From positions 3,009-67,008 of the forward strand of contig AWNW01000008.1 of assembly GCA_000493945.1 (NCBI GenBank): 64,000 bases of DNA. The letters are read 5' to 3'. The first letter of the stretch is position 1; each line of letters begins with the position of its first letter. Below the pieces are notes generated by a model. It saw only the letters and a list, made by a program, of their open reading frames with translations. It had not been told where the DNA came from and searched no databases. The position numbers and the translations under genes were made by a program. The DNA comes from Candidatus Hydrogenedens terephthalaticus JGI OTU-1 (GTDB taxonomy: Bacteria; Hydrogenedentota; Hydrogenedentia; Hydrogenedentales; Hydrogenedentaceae). Of the stretch, positions 52,739 through 61,139 are shown one piece after another.

Positions 52739-53899
52739 ATGTTTTTTGTTGCACTTTCCCTTATTTTTAGTGGAATTTTAAATGCTGTTGATGCAGAAAA
52801 TTATTTGTCCTTTCAACGAGAACGGATCGGGCAAGGAATTTACGAAGCCGCATCTATTTTTGATGTAAATAATGATGGTATTCAGGATATTTATTCAGGT
52901 GAATTCTGGTATGAAGGTCCTGATTTCAAAAAGGCACATCGTGTATGTGTGCTACAACCTATGGATGATTATTACGATGATTTCTCTAATTATCCAATGG
53001 ATGTAAATGGCGATGGCTATATGGATGTTATTACAGGCGGTTGGTGGGGAAAGACCTTACGCTGGCGTGAAAATCCCCGGGGAAAAGATGAACTGTGGAT
53101 CACACATGATATAGCAGAAGTCGGCAATATTGAACGGGCTATTTTTTGTGATTTGGATAAGGATGGTATTGTGGAAGTTATTCCTGTTACAAAGCCCGTT
53201 TATATTTTTAAATTAAAAATTTCTGACAATGGAAAACCTGTTGGCGAATTTATTAAGTATGAAATAAAAACAGATGGAGCAGGGGGGCATGGAGCAGGTT
53301 ACGGAGATGTGGATAGCGATGGAAATATAGACCTGTTGTTTTCGGGTGGCTGGTTAAAATCCCCTGCAAATCCCTTTGATGTAGGAGGATGGCAATGGTT
53401 CCCGGAGTGGAATTTGGGTTCGGCAAGTGTCCCGATTTTGACCCATGATGTTAACAAAGATGGGAAAAACGATATTTTGGTGGGTTCTGCTCATGACTAT
53501 GGTCTGTTCTGGTATGAACAAAAGATTTCAGTAGATGGGAAAAGGACATGGGAGAAACATATTATAGATGAGTATCGGTCGCAATATCATGATATTCAAC
53601 TGCACGATATTGATAATGATGGGGAATTGGAATTAGTTACGGGAAAACGCTATCGTGCTCATGCATTCCATGACCCGGGTTCAAAAGACCCATTGGGAGT
53701 TTATTACTTCAAAATTAAAAACGGCGAATTTCATCGTTATACGATTGACTACGGACATGCAGGAAAAGCAAGTGGCGTTGGAATCTATTTCTGGGTTGAA
53801 GATATAGACAAAAATGGCTGGAAAGATATTGTCGCACCCGGGAAAGAAGGTGTTTTTCTCTTCCGTAATTTCGGACCTATCCAATTGACAAAAAAATAA
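52739..53899 (+). CDS. Secreted VCBS/FG-GAP repeat protein
   Basis: A 386-residue protein with a signal peptide (FFVALSLIFSGILNAVDA). It consists of beta-propeller-like repeats with Ca-binding DxDxDG loops: FDVNNDGIQDIYSGEFWYEG, MDVNGDGYMDVITGGWWGKT, GDVDSDGNIDLLFSGG, HDVNKDGKNDILVGSAHDYG, HDIDNDGELELVTGKRYRAH and VEDIDKNGWKDIVAPG. The repeat form with W/Y-rich 'GGWW' and 'SGEFWYEG' pairs is distinctive. It is the last gene of the GH4 run (10 bases after the HEAT gene) and likely acts at the cell surface. Confidence 0.88.
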   Translation: MFFVALSLIFSGILNAVDAENYLSFQRERIGQGIYEAASIFDVNNDGIQDIYSGEFWYEGPDFKKAHRVCVLQPMDDYYDDFSNYPMDVNGDGYMDVITGGWWGKTLRWRENPRGKDELWITHDIAEVGNIERAIFCDLDKDGIVEVIPVTKPVYIFKLKISDNGKPVGEFIKYEIKTDGAGGHGAGYGDVDSDGNIDLLFSGGWLKSPANPFDVGGWQWFPEWNLGSASVPILTHDVNKDGKNDILVGSAHDYGLFWYEQKISVDGKRTWEKHIIDEYRSQYHDIQLHDIDNDGELELVTGKRYRAHAFHDPGSKDPLGVYYFKIKNGEFHRYTIDYGHAGKASGVGIYFWVEDIDKNGWKDIVAPGKEGVFLFRNFGPIQLTKK

Positions 53900-54791
53900 T
53901 CCGAGTAATCTAAAAAACGGTAATTAAACAAAAACCCAATTATGGCGATTACATAGTTTGAAAAACTGTATAAAGTAGATGGACTTTTGTTTTTAAGATA
54001 AATGATTTTTTCATGCTACGAAAGATCCGAATAGATACGAATGAAGTAAAAAATAAAGGAAATAAACTTTATTTCTTTTCTACATAAATGACCTCTGTAC
54101 ATTCAATGAAAAACAGGTTTCCTTTATATTTCGCGATACCAAAAAACCTAAAATTTGTCAAAAGTTTGTATATTTGAATAATGTAGCTGAAGCGTCCTCG
54201 CTTTGGATATTTAATTTCACACCCTCATAAAAATAAAATCTATTGTAGAGGCGAAAAATCTTTCGCCTCCACATTGTGAACTCTGAGCAAGGTCTTTGTG
54301 CCCTTTGTGGTAAAAGGACTTTTCCCTCTAAAAATACCCGAAGCGGGGACGCTTCATCTACATTGATAAAATGATGCATGATGGATTTTTTCCATTCGTT
54401 TTATTCGGGTCTATTCGTGGAATTCGTGGTTATAATTTTTTACTAATTTAAATCTATTCTACGAATGGGAAAAGTAGCGTATGTCAAGTTGTGAGATATC
54501 CCCTTTCTTTGGTCATTCTTATTTTTGGCGTTCTTCATAGTTTATAATCTATGCGTTGCCTATGTGCCATAATTGTTCATCTAATATTTCCATGGACTTT
54601 GCCCCCTTATATTTATTTTCCTATCTATCTGTGAAGTATATTTCTTGATAACTTATTACAAGATGAAGGTGTAATTTTATATGCATAGGTTGGGGATATT
54701 GTTTTTGCTCATCTAAATATTTAACAATATAGTTGCTTGTTTTTTACAACAAATGGATAGATTGCGGTCTTATTTTTAAGGTTCTGTTATA
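53900..54791. repeat. 892-base gene-free region with nested inverted repeats
   Basis: No plausible gene. Three palindromic layers are visible. Outer: CGAATAGATACGAAT (54028-54042) against ATTCGGGTCTATTCG (54403-54417), 13 of 15 pairs. Middle: 27-base arms at 54180-54206 and 54338-54364 (AATGTAGCTGAAGCG... and its complement), 24 of 27 pairs. Inner: GAGGCGAAA / TTTCGCCTC at 54248-54269, the same palindrome as at 3849. Near 54295 is CTTTGTGCCCTTTGTGG, a phrase with an internal repeat. From 54470 to 54770 nothing stands out. It could be a decayed non-autonomous element or a regulatory RNA region. Confidence 0.6.
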
Positions 54792-55199
54792 ATGCAGTTC
54801 AAAATCATTGATTTTTTTTGCTCTCATAAAAGGTTTGTAAAATTTTTGCTGGCGGTTGTTATAGCGATTCATTTAGGTTTGTTAGAAGCAGCATGGACTA
54901 CTCCGACAGCACCGGGAGCAACAAAAGCAGGACTGGGAAATTTTGCCATTGCAGTAATCATGGTGATTGTATGTTTTCCGTGGGTATGGTGGGCTTTCGG
55001 GTTAAGTATGTTAGAAGAATTTATTCAGGTATGGATTGGGAATGAAGGTAATTGGGTTCCTAACTGGGATTGGCTATTCCATCATTGGTCAGCAGGTTAT
55101 TTTGGGGTCAATCTATATCCCGTTATTACATTCCCTCTGATTTCAATCCTTATAGAGTGTGGTTATTGGTTATTTATCAGATATTCTAAACATTCATAA
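54792..55199 (+). CDS. Small tryptophan-rich membrane protein, unknown
   Basis: Not recognised. 135 residues with three hydrophobic stretches: FVKFLLAVVIAIHLGLLEAA, FAIAVIMVIVCFPWVWWAFG and YPVITFPLISILIECGYWLF. Between the second and third lies an aromatic loop (GNEGNWVPNWDWLFHHWSAG) with seven tryptophans overall in a short span. TAAGG stands 10 bases before the ATG, so it is probably real. It is isolated between the repeat island and a porin gene with its own promoter-like site. Confidence 0.6.
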   Translation: MQFKIIDFFCSHKRFVKFLLAVVIAIHLGLLEAAWTTPTAPGATKAGLGNFAIAVIMVIVCFPWVWWAFGLSMLEEFIQVWIGNEGNWVPNWDWLFHHWSAGYFGVNLYPVITFPLISILIECGYWLFIRYSKHS

Positions 55200-55302
55200 T
55201 AATTATTAAATATTACAAAAATGTTTGTTTTACATTCTGTTTGATTACTAAAATGTAAATAATTATTAGTGGAATATTACTTTTTTACTGCATAATAGAT
55301 GT

Positions 55303-55317
55303 TGGCACAATTCTTGT
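55303..55317 (+). promoter_or_regulatory. Sigma-54-like promoter of the porin gene
   Basis: TGGCAC, five bases, TTGT: a perfect -24 element with correct spacing, but the -12 element has GT in place of GC. It lies about 67 bases before the porin ATG. Confidence 0.45.
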
Positions 55318-55384
55318 TAATAAACTTTCAGGTTTTATTTAAGATAAAAAAACAAATACAGAAAATATAGAAAGGAATGTAAAA

Positions 55385-56944
55385 ATGTTAAAAAAATCGT
55401 TTCTTATGTTTCTTACAATTTCTTTACTGTGCGTTTTATCCTACGGAGAATTGGTATCTGTTGAAGTCGGAGGGAAACTTGAGATTTATGGCCTCTATTA
55501 TCATGGGTTTGTAGAGCCATCAGACCAGGATAGGATTCCATCATGGGCTTTGCCGGGTAGAAGCATAGGACCTGACGGAACATACTCCGCCTATAGAACG
55601 GGAAAAGGTTCCACAGGAAGTGCGTATGTAGAACAAAGGACGCGATTACACACACGCGCTATAATGACTGATAATGTCTCTGCTTTTATAGAAGTGGATT
55701 CAATTGATACATGGGGTGAAGATTTCCGCTCACAAGATTATTTAACAGGAAGAGACGGAAGAGGTAATACTATTGATGATATTGAATTATTTCAAGCCTA
55801 TATACAGTGTAAAGATATAGGGACAGAAGGATTGACCCTTACCATAGGAAGACAGGCAATTGATTTAGGTTCGGGATGGCTTGTAGGTTCAGACCCGGGT
55901 CCTAATCCCTTTGTTGGGTTGAGTTTTGATGCAATCAGATTACAGTATGAACAGGAAGTTTATATGCTGGATGTTTTCTATGCAAAGCTTCTTGAAAATT
56001 TAGGTTCGTTCAATCACAACGATGTTGATTTTGCGGGTATCTATTTCACCTGGAAGGAAATCATTGAAGGAAGTGGTTTAGATATTTATTATTTCTTACT
56101 CCGAGATAATCGGAAGAATGAAGTGACTGATGGAGACATTTTCTTAGAAACATTTGAACGAATTTTTGATAGAGATAATTCCTCAACAACTTATATTCAC
56201 ACCGTAGGAGCAAGATTCTTTGGAGAATACGACAAGTTTGATTATGAAGTAGAATTCGCATATCAATGGGGAGAGAGTTCGGCTTTTGGTAATCTATTCG
56301 TTCCTGTTGACGGGATTTACGGTGATAGTGATGCCGATTGGGCATTACCCGCAGGTCACTTTGAAGTAGGGTATTCAATAGAGGAAATGAAATGGACTCC
56401 TCGCATTTATATCGGAGGATGTTATTATGGAGCGGAGGATAATCGTTCTCTTTCGTTTAGGGATTGGTTAGTTGAAATAGGTGTTGGGGAAGCCAGTCCC
56501 TCGTTTAATCGTTTATTTACAGCAACGCGTGAAGATAATTTCATTGATTTGTCCGGCATGACAAACTTCTGGCAATTATATTCGGGTATATCTGTTAAAC
56601 CTGTTGAAAAAGTTGAAGTTGGTTTTGAAGTTGCTTATCTACAAGCCGTATCTGCTTTTGATAAACCTTATTCTTTTACAATCGGTGATATAGAGTTTTA
56701 TCCTCTAAGTCCATTTCCATTCTTAACACAGACAAATAGTAAAGATCTTGGCTGGCAAACATTACTCACCCTGACATATCAATATAGTGAAGACCTGAGT
56801 TTTGAGACTGGCTGGTCTCATTTCTTTATCGGTGACGGTTTAGTTGAAGGAACCTTTTTGGACAATTACGCTACCTCTTTCATTTCTACTTTCAATGATG
56901 ACGATGCTGACTTTTTCTACATCTCTACGACGATTGAGTTTTAA
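55385..56944 (+). CDS. Outer-membrane beta-barrel porin (alginate-export-like)
   Basis: A 519-residue protein with a signal peptide (KKSFLMFLTISLLCVLSYGE) and alternating hydrophobic beta strands. Segments such as YVEQRTRLHTRAIMTDNVSA, FIEVDSIDTWGEDFRSQDYL and ELFQAYIQCKDIGTEGLTLT with TIGRQAIDLGSGWLVGS match the alginate_export-type porin layout, in which the 'GRQ' strand is conserved. The C-terminus DDADFFYISTTIEF ends in Phe, as required for outer-membrane insertion. AAAGGAATG precedes the ATG. The solute is unknown; a nitroreductase converges on it. Confidence 0.82.
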   Translation: MLKKSFLMFLTISLLCVLSYGELVSVEVGGKLEIYGLYYHGFVEPSDQDRIPSWALPGRSIGPDGTYSAYRTGKGSTGSAYVEQRTRLHTRAIMTDNVSAFIEVDSIDTWGEDFRSQDYLTGRDGRGNTIDDIELFQAYIQCKDIGTEGLTLTIGRQAIDLGSGWLVGSDPGPNPFVGLSFDAIRLQYEQEVYMLDVFYAKLLENLGSFNHNDVDFAGIYFTWKEIIEGSGLDIYYFLLRDNRKNEVTDGDIFLETFERIFDRDNSSTTYIHTVGARFFGEYDKFDYEVEFAYQWGESSAFGNLFVPVDGIYGDSDADWALPAGHFEVGYSIEEMKWTPRIYIGGCYYGAEDNRSLSFRDWLVEIGVGEASPSFNRLFTATREDNFIDLSGMTNFWQLYSGISVKPVEKVEVGFEVAYLQAVSAFDKPYSFTIGDIEFYPLSPFPFLTQTNSKDLGWQTLLTLTYQYSEDLSFETGWSHFFIGDGLVEGTFLDNYATSFISTFNDDDADFFYISTTIEF

Positions 56945-56947
56945 TTT

Positions 56948-57550
56948 TTAAAACTTATCTTTGATGACAACTTCTTCGTATGCAAGTTGTCCTGCACGAG
57001 GCCAGGCAGGTTTAATGGCTTTGCCTACAGCAATCATCATAGAAATTACATGGTCAGGTGGTAAATTTATTAATTTCCCTACGGCATCAAAATCAAAACC
57101 TACCATAGGGCAGGAGTCATATCCCATTGCTTTCGCCAATAACATTAATGTCTGCCCTGCGATGCCACAGGAACGCATAGCCTCATCTCGTTGAACCTCT
57201 TCTCGCCCCTGATAATATTGGGCAATAGCGGGGACGACGAAATTCCGTATCTCTTCCGGTGCATTCCTCCAGTAGCGTTCGGGTTGTTTTTCCCACGATT
57301 TTACATCTGCACATAGGACAACAAGTAATGAAGCATCGGTTACCTGCGATTGATTCCACGCTACTTCACGGATTTTTTGTCGTAATTCGGGGTCTTGCAC
57401 AATCACAAAACGCCAATTTTGTATATTAAAGGAAGTCGGTGATAAAAGTACAGCAGACATTAACTTTTTGATTTCTTCTTCTGTCATTTTATGGTTGGGG
57501 TCAAAGTGCTTTACGGCTCTTCGTTGTTCAACGGCTTCAAAAACATCCAT
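56948..57550 (-). CDS. Nitroreductase-family FMN oxidoreductase
   Basis: A 200-residue flavoprotein. The FMN-phosphate loop RRAVKHFDPNHKMTEEEIKK starts at residue 9, SPTSFNIQNWRFVIVQD is the next FMN-contact block, and GIAGQTLMLLAKAMGYDSCP and MVGFDFDAVGKLINLPPDH form the C-terminal signature. It reduces nitro groups, quinones or similar acceptors using NAD(P)H; substrate unclear. AAAGGAG precedes the ATG. It converges with the porin, with 3 bases between stops. Confidence 0.9.
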   Translation of the reverse strand: MDVFEAVEQRRAVKHFDPNHKMTEEEIKKLMSAVLLSPTSFNIQNWRFVIVQDPELRQKIREVAWNQSQVTDASLLVVLCADVKSWEKQPERYWRNAPEEIRNFVVPAIAQYYQGREEVQRDEAMRSCGIAGQTLMLLAKAMGYDSCPMVGFDFDAVGKLINLPPDHVISMMIAVGKAIKPAWPRAGQLAYEEVVIKDKF

Positions 57551-57626
57551 AATTTATACTCCTTTTTGTATAGTTATAATCTTTTGATTTTTAAGGTTTG
57601 GATTTATAACAAAATAAAAAATGGTT

Positions 57627-59327
57627 TTATTCAAAAGTGCTATTTTCAGTATTTTGAAGATAATCACAACATCTTTTGACTTTTTTTGCCATCAATGTTG
57701 AACGCTCATATCCACCTCGATAAATGTTTAATGTCTGTTTTGCCAATTCCAGAGGGTTGCTTCCTTCCAGATTATCCCGTTCAAATTTAGTAACAAGGGT
57801 AATAGGTTTTAAATATGAATTCAGTTCTCCATATATTCGGATTTGTTCGTCAATTTCTGATAATAGTTTGACTTGCTCGCGTGCCCTCATTATTTTGCCA
57901 TCGGCTATAGTATTTTTCAACTGCTCTGTAATATGAATTCCCTGTTTATACTTTCCTGCCAATTCTTCAAAAGACCCCCGAAATTCTTTGTTCCAGACGG
58001 TAAGAGTTTTTGTATCCGGAGCATTATAAAACCGAAACAATTTATGGAGGTTTTCAATTTCTGTTTGTTTGTTAGGGTTTACATTAAGATGTTCCAGCCA
58101 CATTAAACGATAGGCAAAACGCAGGAAATCTTTCTCATCAATTCCCCGCCGAATAACAGGATAGAATTGTAAACAACCATCAGGGGCAAATTCCGAGATA
58201 TGAACATTTACATTATCCATATCTGGAGTGAGTTCATGTTGGATTAATTGTTTTTTCTCACGCATGGCAAACAACCAATCAATTGCTTTAAGGACCTGCT
58301 CGGGTTGTATCCTATCTAAAGGGTGAAGTTCTGAAGATTTTGAAGAAATGTCCATTTTAAAAGAGCGTTCCCTCAACTCTATAGCACAATTCCCTATGCC
58401 ATAAGGACCCGTTTCCCGAAAGTGCACATAACCAACGGATACAAGCATTACAGGACATTTCACCGCCGATGCGAGATGCATTGTCCCTGTATCATTGGTT
58501 ACTAACAAATGAGAGCGTTTTAATAACGCTGCCAACTGAGGAATAGTTGTTTTCCCGAAAAGCGGAATTGCCAGCCCTGGAACTTCCCTTTGAAATTTTT
58601 GACCCAATTCTGCCTCTGATGGCACCCCTACGAGGAATATCCGTGCCTTGTATTTTTCATGCAGTTTTTTTCCTAATTGTGCAAAATATTCTGCAGGCCA
58701 GCGTTTGTTGGCTTCACTGGCACCCAATTGCATACATACAACAAAATCTTCTGGTGCGATATGATATTCTGCAAAGAGATTGTCTGTAAATTCCATAGCA
58801 TTGGAATTTACATCAAATACAAGTTCTTTTACGGGTTCTGGTATCGGTTCATAAAGTTTAAATATGTCGCACAGGTTTAAATCATTATAGTCCCGTGAAA
58901 GAACACTCGTAAAGAAATAAACAGTCCAGGGTCCCCTTAATGTAAATTGCCAATCTTCGGATAGATGAGCCCCGATAACTTTTGGAATTTGAGCCAATTT
59001 TAACAATAAAGCAGATGATGTGCTATGTGTTATATTGTAAGCAATGTCAAAGTTCCGTTGCCGCAAATCAAGGATTAATTTTTCCACCTCTTTATAGGCA
59101 TTCATGTATCGGTCAGAATCTCGTGAAATCATATCAGAAAAAATAGGGTCTTCATGGTAAATAATATAATCGTTTACATCTGGATTGGCTTTAATAACCT
59201 CTTCACTCATTGCTCGTATCATAACAGTAATATGAGCATCTGGATATTTAGTTCGAATTTGACGAAATAGGGGAGTGGTCTGGATAGTGTCTCCAATTCT
59301 TGCCGTTTGCAAAACAAGTATTTTCAC
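57627..59327 (-). CDS. GT9-family (ADP-heptose-type) glycosyltransferase with helical tail
   Basis: A 566-residue protein beginning at a GTG (KILVLQTARIGDTIQTTPLF). The N-terminal GT-B half is typical of GT9 heptosyltransferases: RQIRTKYPDAHITVMIRAMS and ALLLKLAQIPKVIGAH. The donor half has VCMQLGASEANKRWPAEYFA and the signature LLVTNDTGTMHLASAVKCPV. Residues ~340-566 are an added mostly helical domain with no known match. Such enlarged GT9 proteins often belong to surface or flagellar glycosylation clusters. It follows the CgeB-like gene by two bases. Confidence 0.82.
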   Translation of the reverse strand: MKILVLQTARIGDTIQTTPLFRQIRTKYPDAHITVMIRAMSEEVIKANPDVNDYIIYHEDPIFSDMISRDSDRYMNAYKEVEKLILDLRQRNFDIAYNITHSTSSALLLKLAQIPKVIGAHLSEDWQFTLRGPWTVYFFTSVLSRDYNDLNLCDIFKLYEPIPEPVKELVFDVNSNAMEFTDNLFAEYHIAPEDFVVCMQLGASEANKRWPAEYFAQLGKKLHEKYKARIFLVGVPSEAELGQKFQREVPGLAIPLFGKTTIPQLAALLKRSHLLVTNDTGTMHLASAVKCPVMLVSVGYVHFRETGPYGIGNCAIELRERSFKMDISSKSSELHPLDRIQPEQVLKAIDWLFAMREKKQLIQHELTPDMDNVNVHISEFAPDGCLQFYPVIRRGIDEKDFLRFAYRLMWLEHLNVNPNKQTEIENLHKLFRFYNAPDTKTLTVWNKEFRGSFEELAGKYKQGIHITEQLKNTIADGKIMRAREQVKLLSEIDEQIRIYGELNSYLKPITLVTKFERDNLEGSNPLELAKQTLNIYRGGYERSTLMAKKVKRCCDYLQNTENSTFE

Positions 59328-59329
59328 AG

Positions 59330-61114
59330 TTATTTCTCCCTTAACAGATTTTCACCAAAAACACGAACTTCATTCAGATACCAAAATACTTGAACAGGGA
59401 ATGGAATATTATCATCTAATATGGGTAAATGTTTATTAATTTCCTCCTGCAAAAAGGGTATATCCTGAGGTAATGTTGCAAGCCATTGTCCCAGAGGGCT
59501 ATCTTTCCCATATCGTTCTATAACTTCTCCTACAGTTCTCTGTATCCGCATTCCCTTTCTCATGATTTTCCCACCAAAAAATTCCTTAATATAATCCAAC
59601 ATTTGATTAGCACGGTGTTCATAAGTATGTTCTTTCAAAGCCCGTTTTTGTGCATTTTGGGCGATCTGTTTTCTTTCTTCGTCATGTTTCAAAAAATAAT
59701 CTATTTTATCCCGAAGTGTTTTTAGGTCTGTATAGGTAGGGATTTCATTTTGCGTGTCAAACAAATTCTCTAATCCTTTACAGGGATCACAAAGTTGAAA
59801 ACCACCTGCGGAAGCAATCTCAAATACCCGAGGATTAATTGCATCAGCATCCGGGTCAACCCCTTCATGAATAACACTGGAATGAAGATTTAGGTTAATT
59901 TTTGACCCGGCTACAATTTTCATATATTCTTCTGTATCAAACCCTTTATTCCCTTCTACCACATGAGGGAGTAGTTCTAATTCATTCCAGTTTACACCCC
60001 AGATTTTTAAATTGTAATCTGTAAGTCCCTTCAACATCTTGATGCGGTTATAATATCCTGCCCCTGCAAAGGATAAATCGCACTTGTATTTCTTCTCCTC
60101 ATCAGGACTTAAAGAGACAGGGGCATGGAGTTCTGGGTCACAGGCTGTAAATATGGGAAAATGACAATTACAACCGATAGCATCCAATTTGTTATCAAAC
60201 TCACCGGGTTGGATATGAAAAAACAGATTATAAAAAGGTGCTATTTCCTTCCAATAACTAAGATGCCGCCAATTTTCTACAAACCAGAATGCTGTTACAA
60301 TTCCTCGTTCATTTAATCTTGAAACAAATAAATTTGTAACCGGAGCCTGTGCCATCACAATACAAATCTCTGGCTGGAATTCTATTACTTGAGCCAAACA
60401 CCATTCCGAAAGAAACTTGGTATAAAAATCTTCAAGTGAGTGAGCCATTTTGGGTGTTTTCAAAGTTTTACCGATAGCATTAAAAACATTCCACGCTATT
60501 TCTGTGTCTACAAGCAGTGTTTGATGTCCTAATTTTCGAAAAGCCCGATTTAAATATCGTGTGATAGGAAGAGACCCACCATACATGGGACCTACAATCG
60601 CAATATTGAAATGCTGTCGGTCGAGGCATTCTCGAGATATTCGTTTAATTAATATCTCACAAAATTCCGGATGGATACGGCTAACAACAGGATGAAAAAA
60701 AGGTTGGGGTATTTTATCAAGAAAATCCTTAAAAAAAGGATCATTAAAAAGAGAATCTAATGTGTCTGGAATAGCGAGTAATAAATCATCAGGTAATAGA
60801 TTGTTTTGAATGGCAGTAAACGCAATATCTTTGTCAGGTTCAATAACAACAACTTTATATTCTTTTTGTATAAGTTCCTGGATATGATACCCCAATCCCA
60901 AACCGATGGCAACAACAGGTCGTTTTTTATCCAGAGAGGATGCATCTATTAATTTTTTTGCTTCTTCTGTAGGATTATATTGACTATGATAAAGAAGCCC
61001 TTCAACACGAATTGTTTTTATCCCTTTGCGTTTCTCAATGAGTTCAACCCGTTCACTTCTGTAATGTTCAGGAATTTCTTTTCGCCATTCTGCAATGGAT
61101 TTAAATACACTCAT
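59330..61114 (-). CDS. Two-part CgeB-like glycosyltransferase
   Basis: A 594-residue protein. Residues 1-150 hold a Rossmann-like segment (VVAIGLGLGYHIQELIQKEY, VVVIEPDKDIAF) like the N-terminal part of flagellin-modifying Maf-type proteins. The rest is a CgeB/GT1_2-like glycosyltransferase: FNIAIVGPMYGGSLPITRYL, TAFWFVENWRHLSYWKEIAP, CDLSFAGAGYYNRIKMLKGL, LNLHSSVIHEGVDPDADAIN and NPRVFEIASAGGFQLCDPCK. It lies between the GT9 and the giant fusion gene, nearly contiguous. The sugar acceptor is unknown. Confidence 0.75.
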   Translation of the reverse strand: MSVFKSIAEWRKEIPEHYRSERVELIEKRKGIKTIRVEGLLYHSQYNPTEEAKKLIDASSLDKKRPVVAIGLGLGYHIQELIQKEYKVVVIEPDKDIAFTAIQNNLLPDDLLLAIPDTLDSLFNDPFFKDFLDKIPQPFFHPVVSRIHPEFCEILIKRISRECLDRQHFNIAIVGPMYGGSLPITRYLNRAFRKLGHQTLLVDTEIAWNVFNAIGKTLKTPKMAHSLEDFYTKFLSEWCLAQVIEFQPEICIVMAQAPVTNLFVSRLNERGIVTAFWFVENWRHLSYWKEIAPFYNLFFHIQPGEFDNKLDAIGCNCHFPIFTACDPELHAPVSLSPDEEKKYKCDLSFAGAGYYNRIKMLKGLTDYNLKIWGVNWNELELLPHVVEGNKGFDTEEYMKIVAGSKINLNLHSSVIHEGVDPDADAINPRVFEIASAGGFQLCDPCKGLENLFDTQNEIPTYTDLKTLRDKIDYFLKHDEERKQIAQNAQKRALKEHTYEHRANQMLDYIKEFFGGKIMRKGMRIQRTVGEVIERYGKDSPLGQWLATLPQDIPFLQEEINKHLPILDDNIPFPVQVFWYLNEVRVFGENLLREK

Positions 61115-61139
61115 AGAACATGCCTCTTACTTCAGTCTT

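Noticed and set aside
53900..54791. A minus-strand 73-codon frame (54158-54379) as a gene
   Set aside because: It runs through the nested inverted repeats, has no ribosome site and no domain; the reading frame is explained by the repeat arms.
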